From positions 186,001 to 250,000 of the forward strand of contig FWWN02000530.1 in the NCBI GenBank assembly GCA_900175165.2: 64,000 bases of DNA. Direction: 5' to 3'. Each line of letters begins with the position of its first letter. Positions within the stretch are counted from its first letter, which is position 1. The position numbers and the translations under genes were made by a program. The stretch comes from Rhizomucor pusillus. Lineage: Eukaryota > Mucoromycota > Mucoromycetes > Mucorales > Lichtheimiaceae. The notes under the pieces are model-generated. The model was given only the letters and a program-made list of their open reading frames with translations, was not told the origin of the DNA and ran no database searches. This document shows, piece after piece, positions 34,255-44,977 of this stretch.

Positions 34255-35822
34255 GGCCCCAAAAGCACAGTTGCAGAAAGAGCGAACGCGCGTGAAATCT
34301 TGCGCGCGTCGGGACACAAAGACGGTCCCAGACAGTCCGTCATCAAGAAACTTTTGCTACGAAACCTATTTCTTCTTTACAGCGGCTTCCAAATAATTAT
34401 TATATCTACATCGAGTTATCTCTTCCGCACAGCCTAGTTATCTTGTAATTTGACCGTGGCTCGTCGTGAAATAGGCTGAAGTTTATGAAGTTTATACGAG
34501 TTGTAGTATAGTGGTGCTAGTATTCCAAATCGTACTATGTATCTTGAATTTTATGAATTCCCATTCCACTAGCACCAGGTAAAAGAGATTTCGAACGAAA
34601 TTAAACAAGCTGTACGTACGATAATTGATACCTACAACGCAACAAAATTCTGCTAACAATTTTTCATCGAGGATTCGCTTTTGGACAGGAAATCCCGGGG
34701 TGACCTATAGATGACTTAGATAGTTCTCGACAAGGGACGGATCTCTGCTTTTTCTTGAATCCTGAATCAATCATCATCATTACCATCCAATATTGCATTA
34801 TTGTACTTTAACACTATGTTCTGTATCTAAAACGTCGTATTATCTCCGTATAGCTCCATTTTGCCTTTTCTGAGATGAGTGCCCTAACTGGTGATTTCTA
34901 CAGCCACAAGTGCGCCGGGATAGGTATGGTATGGATGAATGTCATGATATAAATGTGGAGATAAGCGAGTGGTGATGGCAGACGGTTTTCACGTCTACTG
35001 AGTCAACTTGTGTACTCAATAGAGTTTTCTACTGTACCCAGAGAGTAATTCGTATAGTCTCCTTCAGGAGACTCGGAAGAATAGTGGTGACGCGTCCGGT
35101 TGTTCGTATATCTAATGAACTTTGTACAGATAAACGTACTACATGCTCTTAGCGCAATTCGCTGCTTCTCATATCACAATGACCTTATTTCCTCCAGATT
35201 AATCAAAATTCACAGCAAGCTGTGATTAAATAGCTTGCTCTCGATAGCTGCATTCCACGTATTATTAGCATAGCTTACATCACTACTCGAAAGAAACAGT
35301 TCTGTTCGAGGAGCAAGAGGGGGAACGAAGGATTTTCAGGGGTCTAGCAGGTTTAGCCACATGCAATATTCTGCTATGCAACAGAAACCTTGAACTGTTG
35401 CTTTTCCTTTTTGGCGGCGGCTAACATGAACGAAAACAACGCGATGAACTACTCTAGATCTGAGCGATATGTAATCACCTCGATCGTAAGAAGAATCATT
35501 TTATCTCGCGAAACAAAGTCAACAACACTAGTCAAAGACGCTGTCGCCAGCAGTAAACTATTTTCCATCACTGCAAATAATTTACAGTACATTTAGTTCC
35601 TGCGTCGTAGGACTGCTTTTTGCAGCCAAGTTTACATTTCTGTAGATAGGCTCTATTTTCAGGGAATGGGGGAGAGAAGGGAGAGAGTAGGTATATAAAT
35701 CGCCAATACTTCCAACAACAAGCAGCTTCTGCTCCTTATAACCTTATCAAATTTCTAATATCCCAACCAACCAAGTGCTATCAAAGTATCAAAGTGCTAG
35801 TATCAGCAACAGCAATAGCAGA
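34255..35822. other. 1.6 kb intergenic region
   Basis: Between RAD18 (-) and the Cys-rich secreted protein gene (+). A 10-bp perfect inverted repeat (34512-34521 with 34568-34577) is the only structure noticed. A sequence like a tRNA A-box occurs at ~34504-34514, but no B-box or cloverleaf follows. A TATA box at 35692 belongs to the next gene. Confidence 0.45.
35692..35699 (+). promoter_or_regulatory. TATA box of the Cys-rich secreted protein gene
   Basis: TATATAAA, ~125 bp upstream of the start codon at 35823 and preceded by a GA-rich tract. Confidence 0.6.
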
Positions 35823-36143
35823 ATGTTATCATCATCCAAACCGATCTTGTTCTTCGCCGCTCTGGTTGCACTGTTGTCCTTGGTTAACACAGTTGCCAGC
35901 CAGTTTCTGTACGACTGTAGCTGCAGCGACCGCTTGGACGGCGAGGTGGTTGATAGTCTGACAGACGATGCTTGCCAGGTTGCTGCAGGTGCACCGCTCT
36001 GGGGCGCAACAGGAGAAGCACTTTGCAAATTCCTTGGGGAAGAAGGCATTGTAACGTTCGTGGAAGTCTGCGAGATGCAGCACTCTCTCGAAGCCCACTG
36101 TCGACTCAACGAACGAATGCTGGACCAGTCGGCGCTCTATTAA
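35823..36143 (+). CDS. Small cysteine-rich secreted protein, unknown function
   Basis: Single-exon gene of 106 residues with a clear signal peptide (KPILFFAALVALLSLVNTVAS, cleavage near residue 26). The mature chain begins QFLYDCSCSDRLDG and has six cysteines (DCSC, DACQ, LCKF, VCEM, HCRL), enough for three disulfides. The family is not recognised. It has the profile of a fungal small secreted protein or effector-like protein. A strong TATA box and a compact untranslated leader suggest regulated, high expression. The two small secreted paralogues downstream are unrelated in sequence. Confidence 0.7.
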   Translation: MLSSSKPILFFAALVALLSLVNTVASQFLYDCSCSDRLDGEVVDSLTDDACQVAAGAPLWGATGEALCKFLGEEGIVTFVEVCEMQHSLEAHCRLNERMLDQSALY

Positions 36144-37281
36144 TACCGCAATGAGTGCAGAATTCTACAAAATCACGATGCCCGTAGCTGTTACTGCAAT
36201 TTTGCTCTTGTGTATGTTTATTGCTCACGATCTACAGAAAATTTTACAGGCCATCCTCCCTTAAATGTAGCAACACTTAACACCCCGTTACCTTGCCATC
36301 TTTTCTAGCCAGCGTCACCCCTATGAAAGTACCGTCATTTTTTTCCTTGTTGGATTACATTTACCCGTCTCATCTTATCCAAAGAGCAACAAATGCAAGT
36401 TTTTTTCCGCTGGTGTGTTTAAAGTTTTCGACGTAGCGGATGGCTCTTGTTTCTCTAGTCTTTTAAATCGTCTACAGTCTTTTTACGACGGAAAACGCTT
36501 ACTACATTAAATTACTAATCCTTGGGTGCGTCTGCATGGTAAGGGAGGCCCGTGCTTTCCCGACGATCGCGAGCGCGCTGGGCTGTGAGAAATATTAAAA
36601 GTTTGCATGGGAAATTTCTTTGGATGTGCGAGCATTGCTGCATTCAATCAGTCAATGTTTCTTGACTACAGATCGTTTTACCATTTTAAACTCGGTTAAT
36701 ATACTGTTAGAGGTTAGTGAGTGGGTGGGAAAGAATGAAGCATTGTTGATCGATAATGATGCACAGTGTTGTAAAAAACCGGCGTGGCAATCATTGTTTA
36801 TACATTTAGAATTCTTTGACAAGTATTCTTTGACATTCCATTGAACATTTATTAGTTTTGCCGAGAATCGGCTAATCTTGGCTACCGGTATGGTATCTAC
36901 ATAAACCGTGATCATAATCTTGCATATCAAGTTTTTTTCTTTACTTCCTCTGTTTCTCACGATAAGGAGATTGTTTTCACGTTTAACCTTTACAAGCAAG
37001 ATGGCGAGGTACGTATCTCGGATTGTTCGACCAATGGATACAGTGTGCAAGTACCAAGAAGTTGAACAAGGGTTTTTCCTTTTATGTGATGGTTATGTTT
37101 CAACCGGCAAAAGGGATTCGGATGAATGTTCCTGCCCTCATCGGTCCCTGAATCAGAGAGAACTTACTGGATCACTTTCTGATATCGAATGCATATAAAA
37201 GGCCCTCAGACTTTTCATCGAAAAGAAAGCATTCCAGTCATCTCTTTACCTTCTTCTCCTTATTACTTAATTAAAAGTACC
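36144..37281. other. Intergenic region with a TATA box for the next gene
   Basis: About 1.1 kb. Nothing recognised apart from a TATA box at 37194-37200. Frames at 36620-36844 and 36908-37198 are short and featureless. Confidence 0.45.
37194..37200 (+). promoter_or_regulatory. TATA box of secreted paralogue A
   Basis: TATAAAA, ~85 bp upstream of the start codon at 37282. Confidence 0.6.
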
Positions 37282-37826
37282 ATGAACTTTTTGAACACTC
37301 TGATTTTTACCTTGCTCTGCCTCGCCGCAGCTGTTGTCAATGGTAAGTAGTAACACATGTATGTACACAGATGCACAGACCACTGAAACGTTTCGCAACA
37401 AAGCTGATTTGCAAGCACCAACACCGGACAGCATACTTTACGCTGGTGAACGCTCCATTATTCGCTACGATCCTGCTAATTACACAAGCAACGACACTGT
37501 CACATTCTTCTTTGACGAGGATCGATCTACTCGTCTAGCCTGTAAGTCTACTAGGGATAATTGGTGTTGTTAAGCTGTTGTTTCACTAAAATCATATTCT
37601 CTTATTAGATGGACCTGCTAACACCGGGGAGTTCACATTCGTTGTACCCGAGAACGCATTCACACTTGAAACCAGAAACACATCCACCTTGATCGGCGTA
37701 TTTCGCAAGAATGGTTATCTTTGGGATGTCCAGACCGTCCCTGTGCGAGTCAGATTCCCATCAAGAAATGACACGACTAGCAGCAACGATACGGTCACCG
37801 ATACCGCAGTTGAGAATAATGCCTAA
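37282..37826 (+). CDS. Small secreted Kre9/Ig-like domain protein, paralogue A
   Basis: Three exons (37282-37342, 37404-37541, 37609-37826) give ~138 residues. The signal peptide is MNFLNTLIFTLLCLAAAVVN. The mature part has the pattern APTPDSILYAGERSIIRYD ... VTFFFDEDRSTRLA ... GEFTFVVPENAF ... GVFRKNGYLWDVQTV ... VRVRF. This resembles the beta-sandwich of Kre9/Knh1-type Ser/Thr-rich secreted proteins (P-x-x-x-x-W/Y-x-x-G). Several N-x-S/T sites and an Asn/Thr-rich tail suggest glycosylation. The gene at 38058-38496 is a tandem paralogue. A 28-nt alternative for intron 1 also keeps the frame but is too short to be likely, so the N-terminal ~12 residues are uncertain. Confidence 0.7.
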
Positions 37827-38057
37827 TGTAATTTTGTGTAATCTATCCCTTCCACTTTCCTTTGTACAGTTCTTGTTCCTTGTAAATACAATAAAAAAAT
37901 GTAAATGAAAACATATTCAGAAAAACAAATTTGCCTCGGTGAAACTTGATACCCAAGTACATGTTTGTTTACAATTTAAAAGGAGGCGAATTCGACTATC
38001 TGTCATCTCTCGCACATCTTTTTTTTTTTCTGTATTGTTTATTTGGCACCAATCAAC

Positions 38058-38496
38058 ATGCAGAGCATCTTTGTGTATCTCCTTGTATTGTTCAAGCTTT
38101 TCGTCTTTGTGTGGGCACAAGGGAACAATCAAGGCGACATTATCTACCCGACGCCTGATACTGTCTGGCACGTCGGTCAAGAGGTCAATGTGGTATGTTT
38201 TTAGGCGAAGAAGAGCAAAAACGGGCATAAAGTGAGCTTATACTTAAAACACAAAAACAAAATTATAGACATTCAAGGAGACCGTGCCACCTTTGGAAAC
38301 CGTCGCCATCTTCTTTGATCAAGACCGGTCAGACAACTTGCTTGCTGGTGGCCCGCTAACGCAGCATGTTTTCAAGTTCACTGTGCCGGCTAACGCTGTC
38401 AGCCCAGACAACGGCCGGTCGCTCCTCCTCGCTGTGCGTCGAAAGGACTTTTATCTCAGCACCGTAGACGCTGTCAATGTTAAGGTTGTGCCTTGA
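38058..38496 (+). CDS. Small secreted Kre9/Ig-like domain protein, paralogue B
   Basis: Two exons (38058-38192 and 38269-38496) give 120 residues. A signal peptide (FVYLLVLFKLFVFVWAQ) is followed by IIYPTPDTVWHVGQEVNV, the P-x-x-x-x-W-x-x-G-x opening typical of Kre9-like secreted domains. Then come VAIFFDQDRSDNLLAGGP, FKFTVPANAV, LLLAVRRKDFYL and VDAVNVKVVP. It aligns end to end with the gene 0.2 kb upstream (FFF/IFF-D-x-D-R-S, VPxNA, VxVxx), so the pair is a tandem duplication. The role is unknown; cell-wall or surface association is inferred from the family. Confidence 0.75.
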
Positions 38497-38615
38497 TCAC
38501 CGCCGCCGCATGTTTCTTGCTTTCCTTTTCCCTTTCCCCATCCCATTCTACATAGATATATTTCTTGTTACACAAGCATTAGAACATATTTTATCTCATA
38601 AAAGTCAAAAGACGC

Positions 38616-39708
38616 ATGGACAAAAAGCTTGTTAGACAAGGTAATTGGTTGTCTGCTGTTTATTCTTTAGAGTATAAGATAGCTAAAGCAAAAGATACGC
38701 TTTAAGATCTCGTCAATGTGCTATGTGATTTCTGTAACGTAGAATGGGGGAACTTGGCGATCGAAGATTCAACTTGCTCATTGTGAAAAACTAGTGCAGG
38801 TATGGATCCACCAGATCCTATACCAACGCGACGTATATCCTGCAGGTATAATATGTGCATATTACACAATTTCATGGGAACTCGCGGTATATTCATGCAG
38901 TCGGTCGGTAGAAATCTTTAATTTGCGAAAGAAATATGACGTGCCAGTGCAAATGTCGACCCACGAAGGGCTGAACGAATACATTGCTCAATTTGTACAG
39001 TCTGTGCGACAGTTGATCCTCCAGGTCGTGTGCATCTATCATGATTGTTTACATTCCCGGCATATCTGATCTTCGTCCCATCTAGAATAACTGCAAAGCA
39101 GTAGCGCTAGTCATTGCGGCGCAGCAGCATCCGCTTGAACGGTTCGTATTTGAAATCGATACATTGTTCAAAGACCTGGACGCACCGCTGCAGGATGTGC
39201 TGGAAAGGTGTGTTGTGCAAAATCAATAAATCGAGTACTATCTTGCCTTTCTCTAAACTCGCCATCTATCTAGCGAGGCATTGACTCGTTTAGCGGATTT
39301 GCAGCAGTATTTGAGAGCAACGTTACTACGTATCAACGCGTGCCGATCGTTTTTGCAAAACACTCCGGATAACTGCACATTCTCGCTCGTGATCGAGGCA
39401 GTTGATCAGGTTCCATCAACGCAAAGTGACGAGGTAAAAGAAAAAGAGGATTGCGGCAACGTGGAGAAATGACTTACGAACCGACAAAAGACTCCTTTGG
39501 ATTGGGTGCCAGCTGAAGTGAGCCAATCTGCAAAAGCTTTCGAGTGGGCCGATATGGTACCCATCAAGACGATACCCATGGATATATTCAGGGTAACTGC
39601 AAAAATTTTCAAAGCATTACCGGGACTGACAGCTAACTTTGTGTTATCCGCAAGATCAACACATACGTGCTCGAGTCGCCAAGGAAAGGCAAACAAGTTT
39701 CCAAATGA
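38616..39708 (+). CDS. REV7: REV7/MAD2L2-like HORMA-domain protein
   Basis: Eight exons (38616-38640, 38707-38733, 38795-38845, 38912-39024, 39086-39207, 39274-39433, 39491-39592, 39655-39708) encode 217 residues; human MAD2L2 has 211. The whole chain aligns with REV7: RQDLVNVLCDFLQVWIHQIL, YQRDVYPAEIFNLRKKYDVP, QMSTHEGLNEYI, RFVFEID, LRATLLRINACRSFL, NCTFSLVIEA, PLDWVPAE, DMVPIKTIPMDIFR, and a short C-terminal strand INTYVLESPRK. REV7 is the HORMA adaptor of DNA polymerase zeta (Rev3) and Rev1 in translesion synthesis. Two of the first three exons are 25 and 27 nt, and automatic gene finders would probably miss them. Confidence 0.92.
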
Positions 39709-39992
39709 AGAAATAAAACAGACTATTGTGTTATTTACATCGAGAGGGGTGTGCAATTGGTGCAGTGCAAGATAGAGTGTTGTGTGCGTAAAATGGGGAT
39801 GTACGTGGTTTGCATGAGGGTTGTAAATGTGCGGTTGTTTTCTCTAGTAGATGCATGTAGGGTAACTTACTAGAAAAGGAGAAAAGGTAAGGTAGTTGGG
39901 TTTGTACAAGATCGTGAAAAGGAAAGGAGATTGTCGCCTCTTATTGATATCTACATTGTATACGAGCCGCACGCGAGCTGCTGCGAAAAAAA

Positions 39993-42359
39993 CTATGCGT
40001 TTACGCCAGTACCAAGGTAACTCCAGAATCCACGCGACGTGCCCTTCATCATTTCATGGAAACTAGCCAAGTTTCTCAACATTTCACGCAGACTCCAGTA
40101 GCCGATGCGTTTGAGCCGTCTGTTGCGTTCTTGCTGGTCCATAGTCAGATCTACGAAACCTTTACCGAGTTGCTCGCTGATATGGTCGATCAACGTCGAG
40201 TCGTAGCCGGTCCAAGCACCGTCAAAGTTGCTGAGATCCATAACAACACGGCATTTGATGGGAACAATGGTCTTGTTGCGGTTGATGTAAGCAACAACAG
40301 GCCGTACCATGGCGTTGCTCATAAAACTGAGATCGGGTGTATTGAGCGGCACGGATGCTTTGCTATCCTTGAATCGAAAATCAATATCCATGACAAACTT
40401 TTTGGGTTCCTCGCGAACTTCCTTTTGACGTTGTTTCTGGCCGTTGTGGTTACCGCCTCCAACAACTAAGACATCGTCCCTGTTCCCTGCGCCAAAGATC
40501 ACTGGCTGCTCAAGCTCGATGCTGTCAGTCAACTCGTATACAAGTTTGCGTAGCAGCTCACTCGAATCTGCCTCGGATGCTTCTTGAGGAATGTAAATAT
40601 CGGCGCAGGTATCAACCGTACCAGATGTGATCCAGCCCGGTGGTCCTTGAATACCTCTGTTGATGTGATCAATGTTGACACCGTCAATGCGTAGACGAGA
40701 CTAACAGAAAAAATTATCAGTTGCAAAGTTCTACTGAAAGAGGCAGAAAGAAATTTTTCGTACCTTTCGTTTGTAACCTTGTTTACGCATTCCTGTCTCG
40801 GTCAAAACACCAAACTGTTCTGTTTCACCGCCAACGACAACGCCGTTGGGATCGGGTTTTGCAAACGGGTAATAATGGTAGATATCGTGGCTTCTGAATT
40901 TGCTTTTTGCAGAATCAATGTGTCCGGATTGCTCCAAGACACTCTTCTCCAGCTGCGGGGTATGTACGCTGAACAGACACTTGTCGAAAGCACCGACGAT
41001 GGATGTAGCGCATAGAATATCGTAGAAGAGCCATTGTTTCCTGAATCGGTCGAGCTGTGCAGAAAAGATGGATACCGGGTATGGCCGGAATCCGTTTGGC
41101 TGATAGACAGTCACCAGCAAATCCTCAAGAGTGAATTTTTCCAGCTCAAAGTCACCGGGCGTGTATTTTAACCTTGCTGCCTTTGGATCATACGTTCCGC
41201 CTGTCCATCGAACATGCCGACGGTCGACGACTCCTCGCACGCCCTTGACATCGGCGCTTTGCACCAGGCCTTTGCCATCCATCCAGCGCATCAGCGACAA
41301 GGTGACTTCGACGCGCTCGAGCGTCAAGTCGAACCACATCCATTTCTTCAAGACTTCATTGTCCTTTTCATCGTCGTCAAACTCCACGCCTGCGAGCGGA
41401 TCATCGTTGTTTTCGAGCGACGCACGGACCTCCCGCTGCTCCTCCTCCTGTGCTTCTCCGCTCTCCATCAGCGCTGCATGCCGCTCAAACTTGATGCGTT
41501 CCGATCGCGGCATGCGGTAGATATGTACATTGTTGAATCGGATTTTTCCAGTTTTCCAGTTGGGCACAATGGCCGAATCAAACACGACGGTCGCGCCAGT
41601 GGCTGATGTAAGGTATTGTCCAATGCGGTACGCGATCCATTCTTGGAATTGGAGCGAGTTGGCTGTCCACAAGATTAGACTGACAAAACTAGTCGTGCCA
41701 ACAAGCAGCCACAGTGTTTGCCCGAGAAATAGCCAAGAAAACAAGGCTGTGACGTCGTTCAGTGTCCACGGTCTCATTTGCCGCATCAATGGGTATTTTA
41801 TACGGATCTTCCATCGTTCAATAAAACCACGTGCTTGCGCCATCAGTTCTTCTTTGGACGGTCGATGCGGTAAATGGACAGGCTGCTGGCTAGATGCGCT
41901 GTTGTGCACTCGTCGGGTCAGAACAAGTTGGTGCTGTTGTTGACGATGCATCGTTATCATCCTTGGTCGGTGGTGTTTGGGTGAATGGAGCCATTCTCGG
42001 AACTGTTGCTTGGCAGACGAAACAATGGACACACCGTTTTCCCGGCAGCTGGCCTTGACAGCCGAGCACGCTGCAACCAAGAGCGCGATCCCGGTTTCCG
42101 ACGATTTCGGGCCCGGGTGGTTGGATGAATTGTTGCGTAGACAGCAACTTGTCGTCGAGGACGGTGTTGCAGACGATGTGGTCGTTGCTATCACTTCGTG
42201 GCAGCAGGCCGTGTCAATGTTATAGGCCACAATGGGAGCAATGGAACGACACAGAAACTTTTTGTTGGTTTTACTGCTATTGCCTTTGTACAGCGCTGCT
42301 GCGTGTGGTTGAAACCGAGCGCCTGGTGGTTTGAGGCGCAGGAAGCGGTACAGGCTCAT
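39993..42359 (-). CDS. MDM31: Mdm31/Mdm32 family mitochondrial inner-membrane protein
   Basis: Two exons (42359-40764 and 40700-39993) encode 767 residues. The N-terminal ~190 residues are basic and Ser/Gln/His-rich, consistent with a mitochondrial presequence. A membrane segment covers ~205-232 (ALFSWLFLGQTLWLLVGTTS). The conserved family block follows (FQEWIAYRIGQYLTSATGATVVFDSAIVPNW...IRFNNVHIYR, then MRWMDGKGLV, VRGVVDRRHV, LKYTPGDFELEKFTLEDLLV, CATSIVGAFDKCLFSVHTPQ, and SRLRIDGVNIDHINRG). Yeast Mdm31/32 sit in the inner membrane and are needed for mitochondrial shape, nucleoid maintenance and cardiolipin homeostasis. Which of the two paralogues this represents cannot be decided here. The start at 42359 was chosen as the first ATG; the frame is open for 49 codons upstream. 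Confidence 0.87.
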
Positions 42360-42941
42360 GGGTTCTTTGCTGGTTTGACCCACGCTGCAACAGCAGTTGA
42401 ATGCTAACAGGTAATGCGGGGGAAGCTTTGTTTCGAGAAAGTGAAGAAAAAAAGGCAGCTTTCGGAACACAAATGCGTCAAAAATCAAGTGGCGATTCCG
42501 GAACAAGGCTATTACATACGGCTGGAAAAGCAGGGTTGATCGGATGCTCTCTGCCTTGACGATATACAGTACAACGTTAAATGACCTGCAATTGTCGTGT
42601 TTACATTGCTTAGTATTTCCAATAGGCAGTAGCTACAGTCCAGGTTTTATGAGAGTGCTTTCTTTCTTCCTTCAAGGGTTTGATAGTGTCAGACTTTTGC
42701 ATGTGACATGTTTGTTTGCAGGAGTATTTACAAGAGCTCTGGTCACATATCGAAGAAACATAATAGAGTGAAAAATGCTATATAATTCCTCAACTTAACG
42801 AAACTTTTTAATAGAAGGGCTAACAGGTACATCAATGGGAGGCATGTGCGCCGTCTTAATGCTGCTGCTGCTGCTCTTGTGCGGTCATCCATTTCTTCAA
42901 AATCTTATTCTTCCTCCTCCCCGTTTCAGGGCAACCCCCAA
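42360..42941. other. Divergent promoter region
   Basis: Separates Mdm31 (-) and the GT31 gene (+). It holds a CTG-rich stretch at ~42864-42876 and a CT-rich tract at ~42901-42930 just before the GT31 start. A frame at 42835 is open for ~38 codons but cannot be spliced in frame to the GT31 exons. Confidence 0.45.
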
Positions 42942-44741
42942 ATGTCTGCGGTAATGAAGAATACCTGATCTGATATCTACATGGTTCTTACCTGTGGAGA
43001 ATCTTAGCCTCATGGCCTGCCTTCGTTTCGGAAACGGGCACTCTCGCTGTCATCTCTAAATGTGCCACGACGACTTCACTTGCCCATCATTTTACTTCGC
43101 CTCTTGAGTCTGATACCCGCTGCGATCGGCTTTGTTCGCAGCTCGACACGGGCGTGGCTACATCCCCAATTCGACGAAACCGGCATTTATGAAATCAAGA
43201 GTACGCCGTTGGTGTACTGCGTCGCAGTGCTTTGGGTAAGCAACCAGTGCGTAAACGATCAGTGATGACTTTACTGACAATTCAACAATAGTGCGCGCTT
43301 GCAGGCTATTGGAGTTGGATTTTTACAACGAGTATGCTGCGACGGTGGCTCTACCACTACGAACTGAGCAACGCAATAGTTCGGCTTGTAACATTGACGG
43401 TCATCAACTGGTCCGTGTCTGCTTTCATTTCATCGTACTTTGGAGCTGATCAGCCGATATGGAAATGGATGACTTTATGCTTCATCCTTCTTATATGTAA
43501 CGTACTTAAAATTATGTACGCAACGAGTCCAAAGCATTACAACAAGAGACCATCATCGTCATCATCGTCATCTTCCGCAGCAGCGGCAACACAGGATCAG
43601 TCAACAGGGTTGAACTACAAGTCGACCGTCGTGCGTGTCCTCGTTCTGCCGCTATCGATCGTCATTTTAATCACCATGTTTGCAACACAGTATCAAGTCC
43701 AGAGCCTTCGCAGCCAAGCCGTTGTACCTGTCACGATACCCCAACAAGTCAAGCAGCATCCAGAAATGGCAGAGTCGCAAATACGTGTTATGGTATTTGT
43801 CTTGTCAGCGTGGACACCTAAAAGTATCGACAAGCGTAAAACGTTTCGCGAGACGACAATGAAGTTGATGCCGCCAAACTCGGACAACATCTCGTACTTT
43901 TATCGCTTTATCCTTGGTCAGCCTCCTACGGAAGACGTGCAACGCAACATGGGACCAAAAATTGACGAGGAAATGGCACAATACGGCGATTTGCTGCTAC
44001 TTCCATGCTCTGATAAATACGAGGATCTCAGCAAAAAGGTGTATAGCACCATGGAGTGGGCGGACCAGTACCAGTTTGATTACCTAATCAAGACTGACGA
44101 CGATATATTTGCTCGATGGGACACGATCAGTGACGAATTGATTGATTTAGGACGTCAGAACCGTTACTGGCGTGGATTGAGCTACTGGTAAACTTTGCAG
44201 ACGTGAAGAGGGAAGCAGTGTGTGTGATTTTTAAACAATGTATATGTATAGGAATATTCCACCTATCCGTGATGGCCAGAACAAGAATAGCGAGTTCGAG
44301 TATCCGTTACCAGTTTTTCCGCGATACACTGCCGGCGCTCTGTACATTTTATCCCGAGATGTTGTCCACTTGATTGCACGCACGCGGCCGAGAACATTTG
44401 TCAAGAACGAAGATCAGAATCTCGGTCTGTGGCTATTTCCGTACAACATCAATCCCATCCTGGACCGGCGAATACAACAAATCGATGTGTGTGAAGATGA
44501 TATGATTGCCAAGCATTTTGGAGACTTTGGAGATCCAGAGGCGATTGGTGGAACAATGTACGATATGCTAGACAACCTACGGCAAGGTCGCAGAATGTGC
44601 ACAGGATTCAGAGTCAAGTTCTGCGGTCTGTGCTATCCTTGCCAGGGCAAAGTGAACCATTGGAGGGATTGGAACTTTGATTGCGATCCAGAAAAGGGCG
44701 TTACACTGCTCAACTTGCCAAAACTGACATTGTTGGAGTAG
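42942..44741 (+). CDS. GT31 beta-1,3-galactosyltransferase-like membrane protein
   Basis: Four exons (42942-42950, 43008-43235, 43292-44187, 44252-44741) give 540 residues. Exon 1 carries only Met-Ser-Ala; it is inferred because the exon 2 frame has no ATG of its own upstream of the hydrophobic N-terminus. The first ~220 residues have several membrane segments (HLPIILLRLLSLIPAAIGF, TPLVYCVAVLW, MTLCFILLICNVLKIMY, VRVLVLPLSIVILITMFATQ). The catalytic part has GT31 motifs: RKTFRETTMKLM, EDLSKKVYSTMEWA, the DxD-type metal site YLIKTDDDIFARW, YPLPVFPRYTAGALYILSRD and FVKNEDQNLGLWLF, then Cys pairs near the end. It probably acts in the Golgi on N- or O-glycans. The multi-span N-terminus is unusual, since most GT31 enzymes are single-pass type II proteins. 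Confidence 0.82.
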
Positions 44742-44977
44742 AAAATACAAAAGTATGTGTAAATAATCTTCTTTCGTTCTTTAAAATTATTCTCTGTATA
44801 ACTGCATACATTGTTCATCATCATCTGCGACCTTTAGAATTTGGCTCACGATAACATAAACTTTATTGTTGTTGGTGGTCAACGCGATTAAATGCAAATT
44901 TTCCATTGGGGGTTTTTTTTCCAAGTTTTACAAATGGATGTGTGTATAGAAAAAGGCGAGCGAGCGAGGTATACATT

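Noticed and set aside
34501..34600. tRNA-like A-box (TAGTATAGTGG)
   Set aside because: No matching B-box, acceptor stem or anticodon arm could be folded around it.
37343..37370. 28-nt intron in secreted paralogue A
   Set aside because: In frame, but too short for normal spliceosome assembly. A 61-nt alternative (37343-37403) with the same donor also restores the frame and fits intron sizes in this window.
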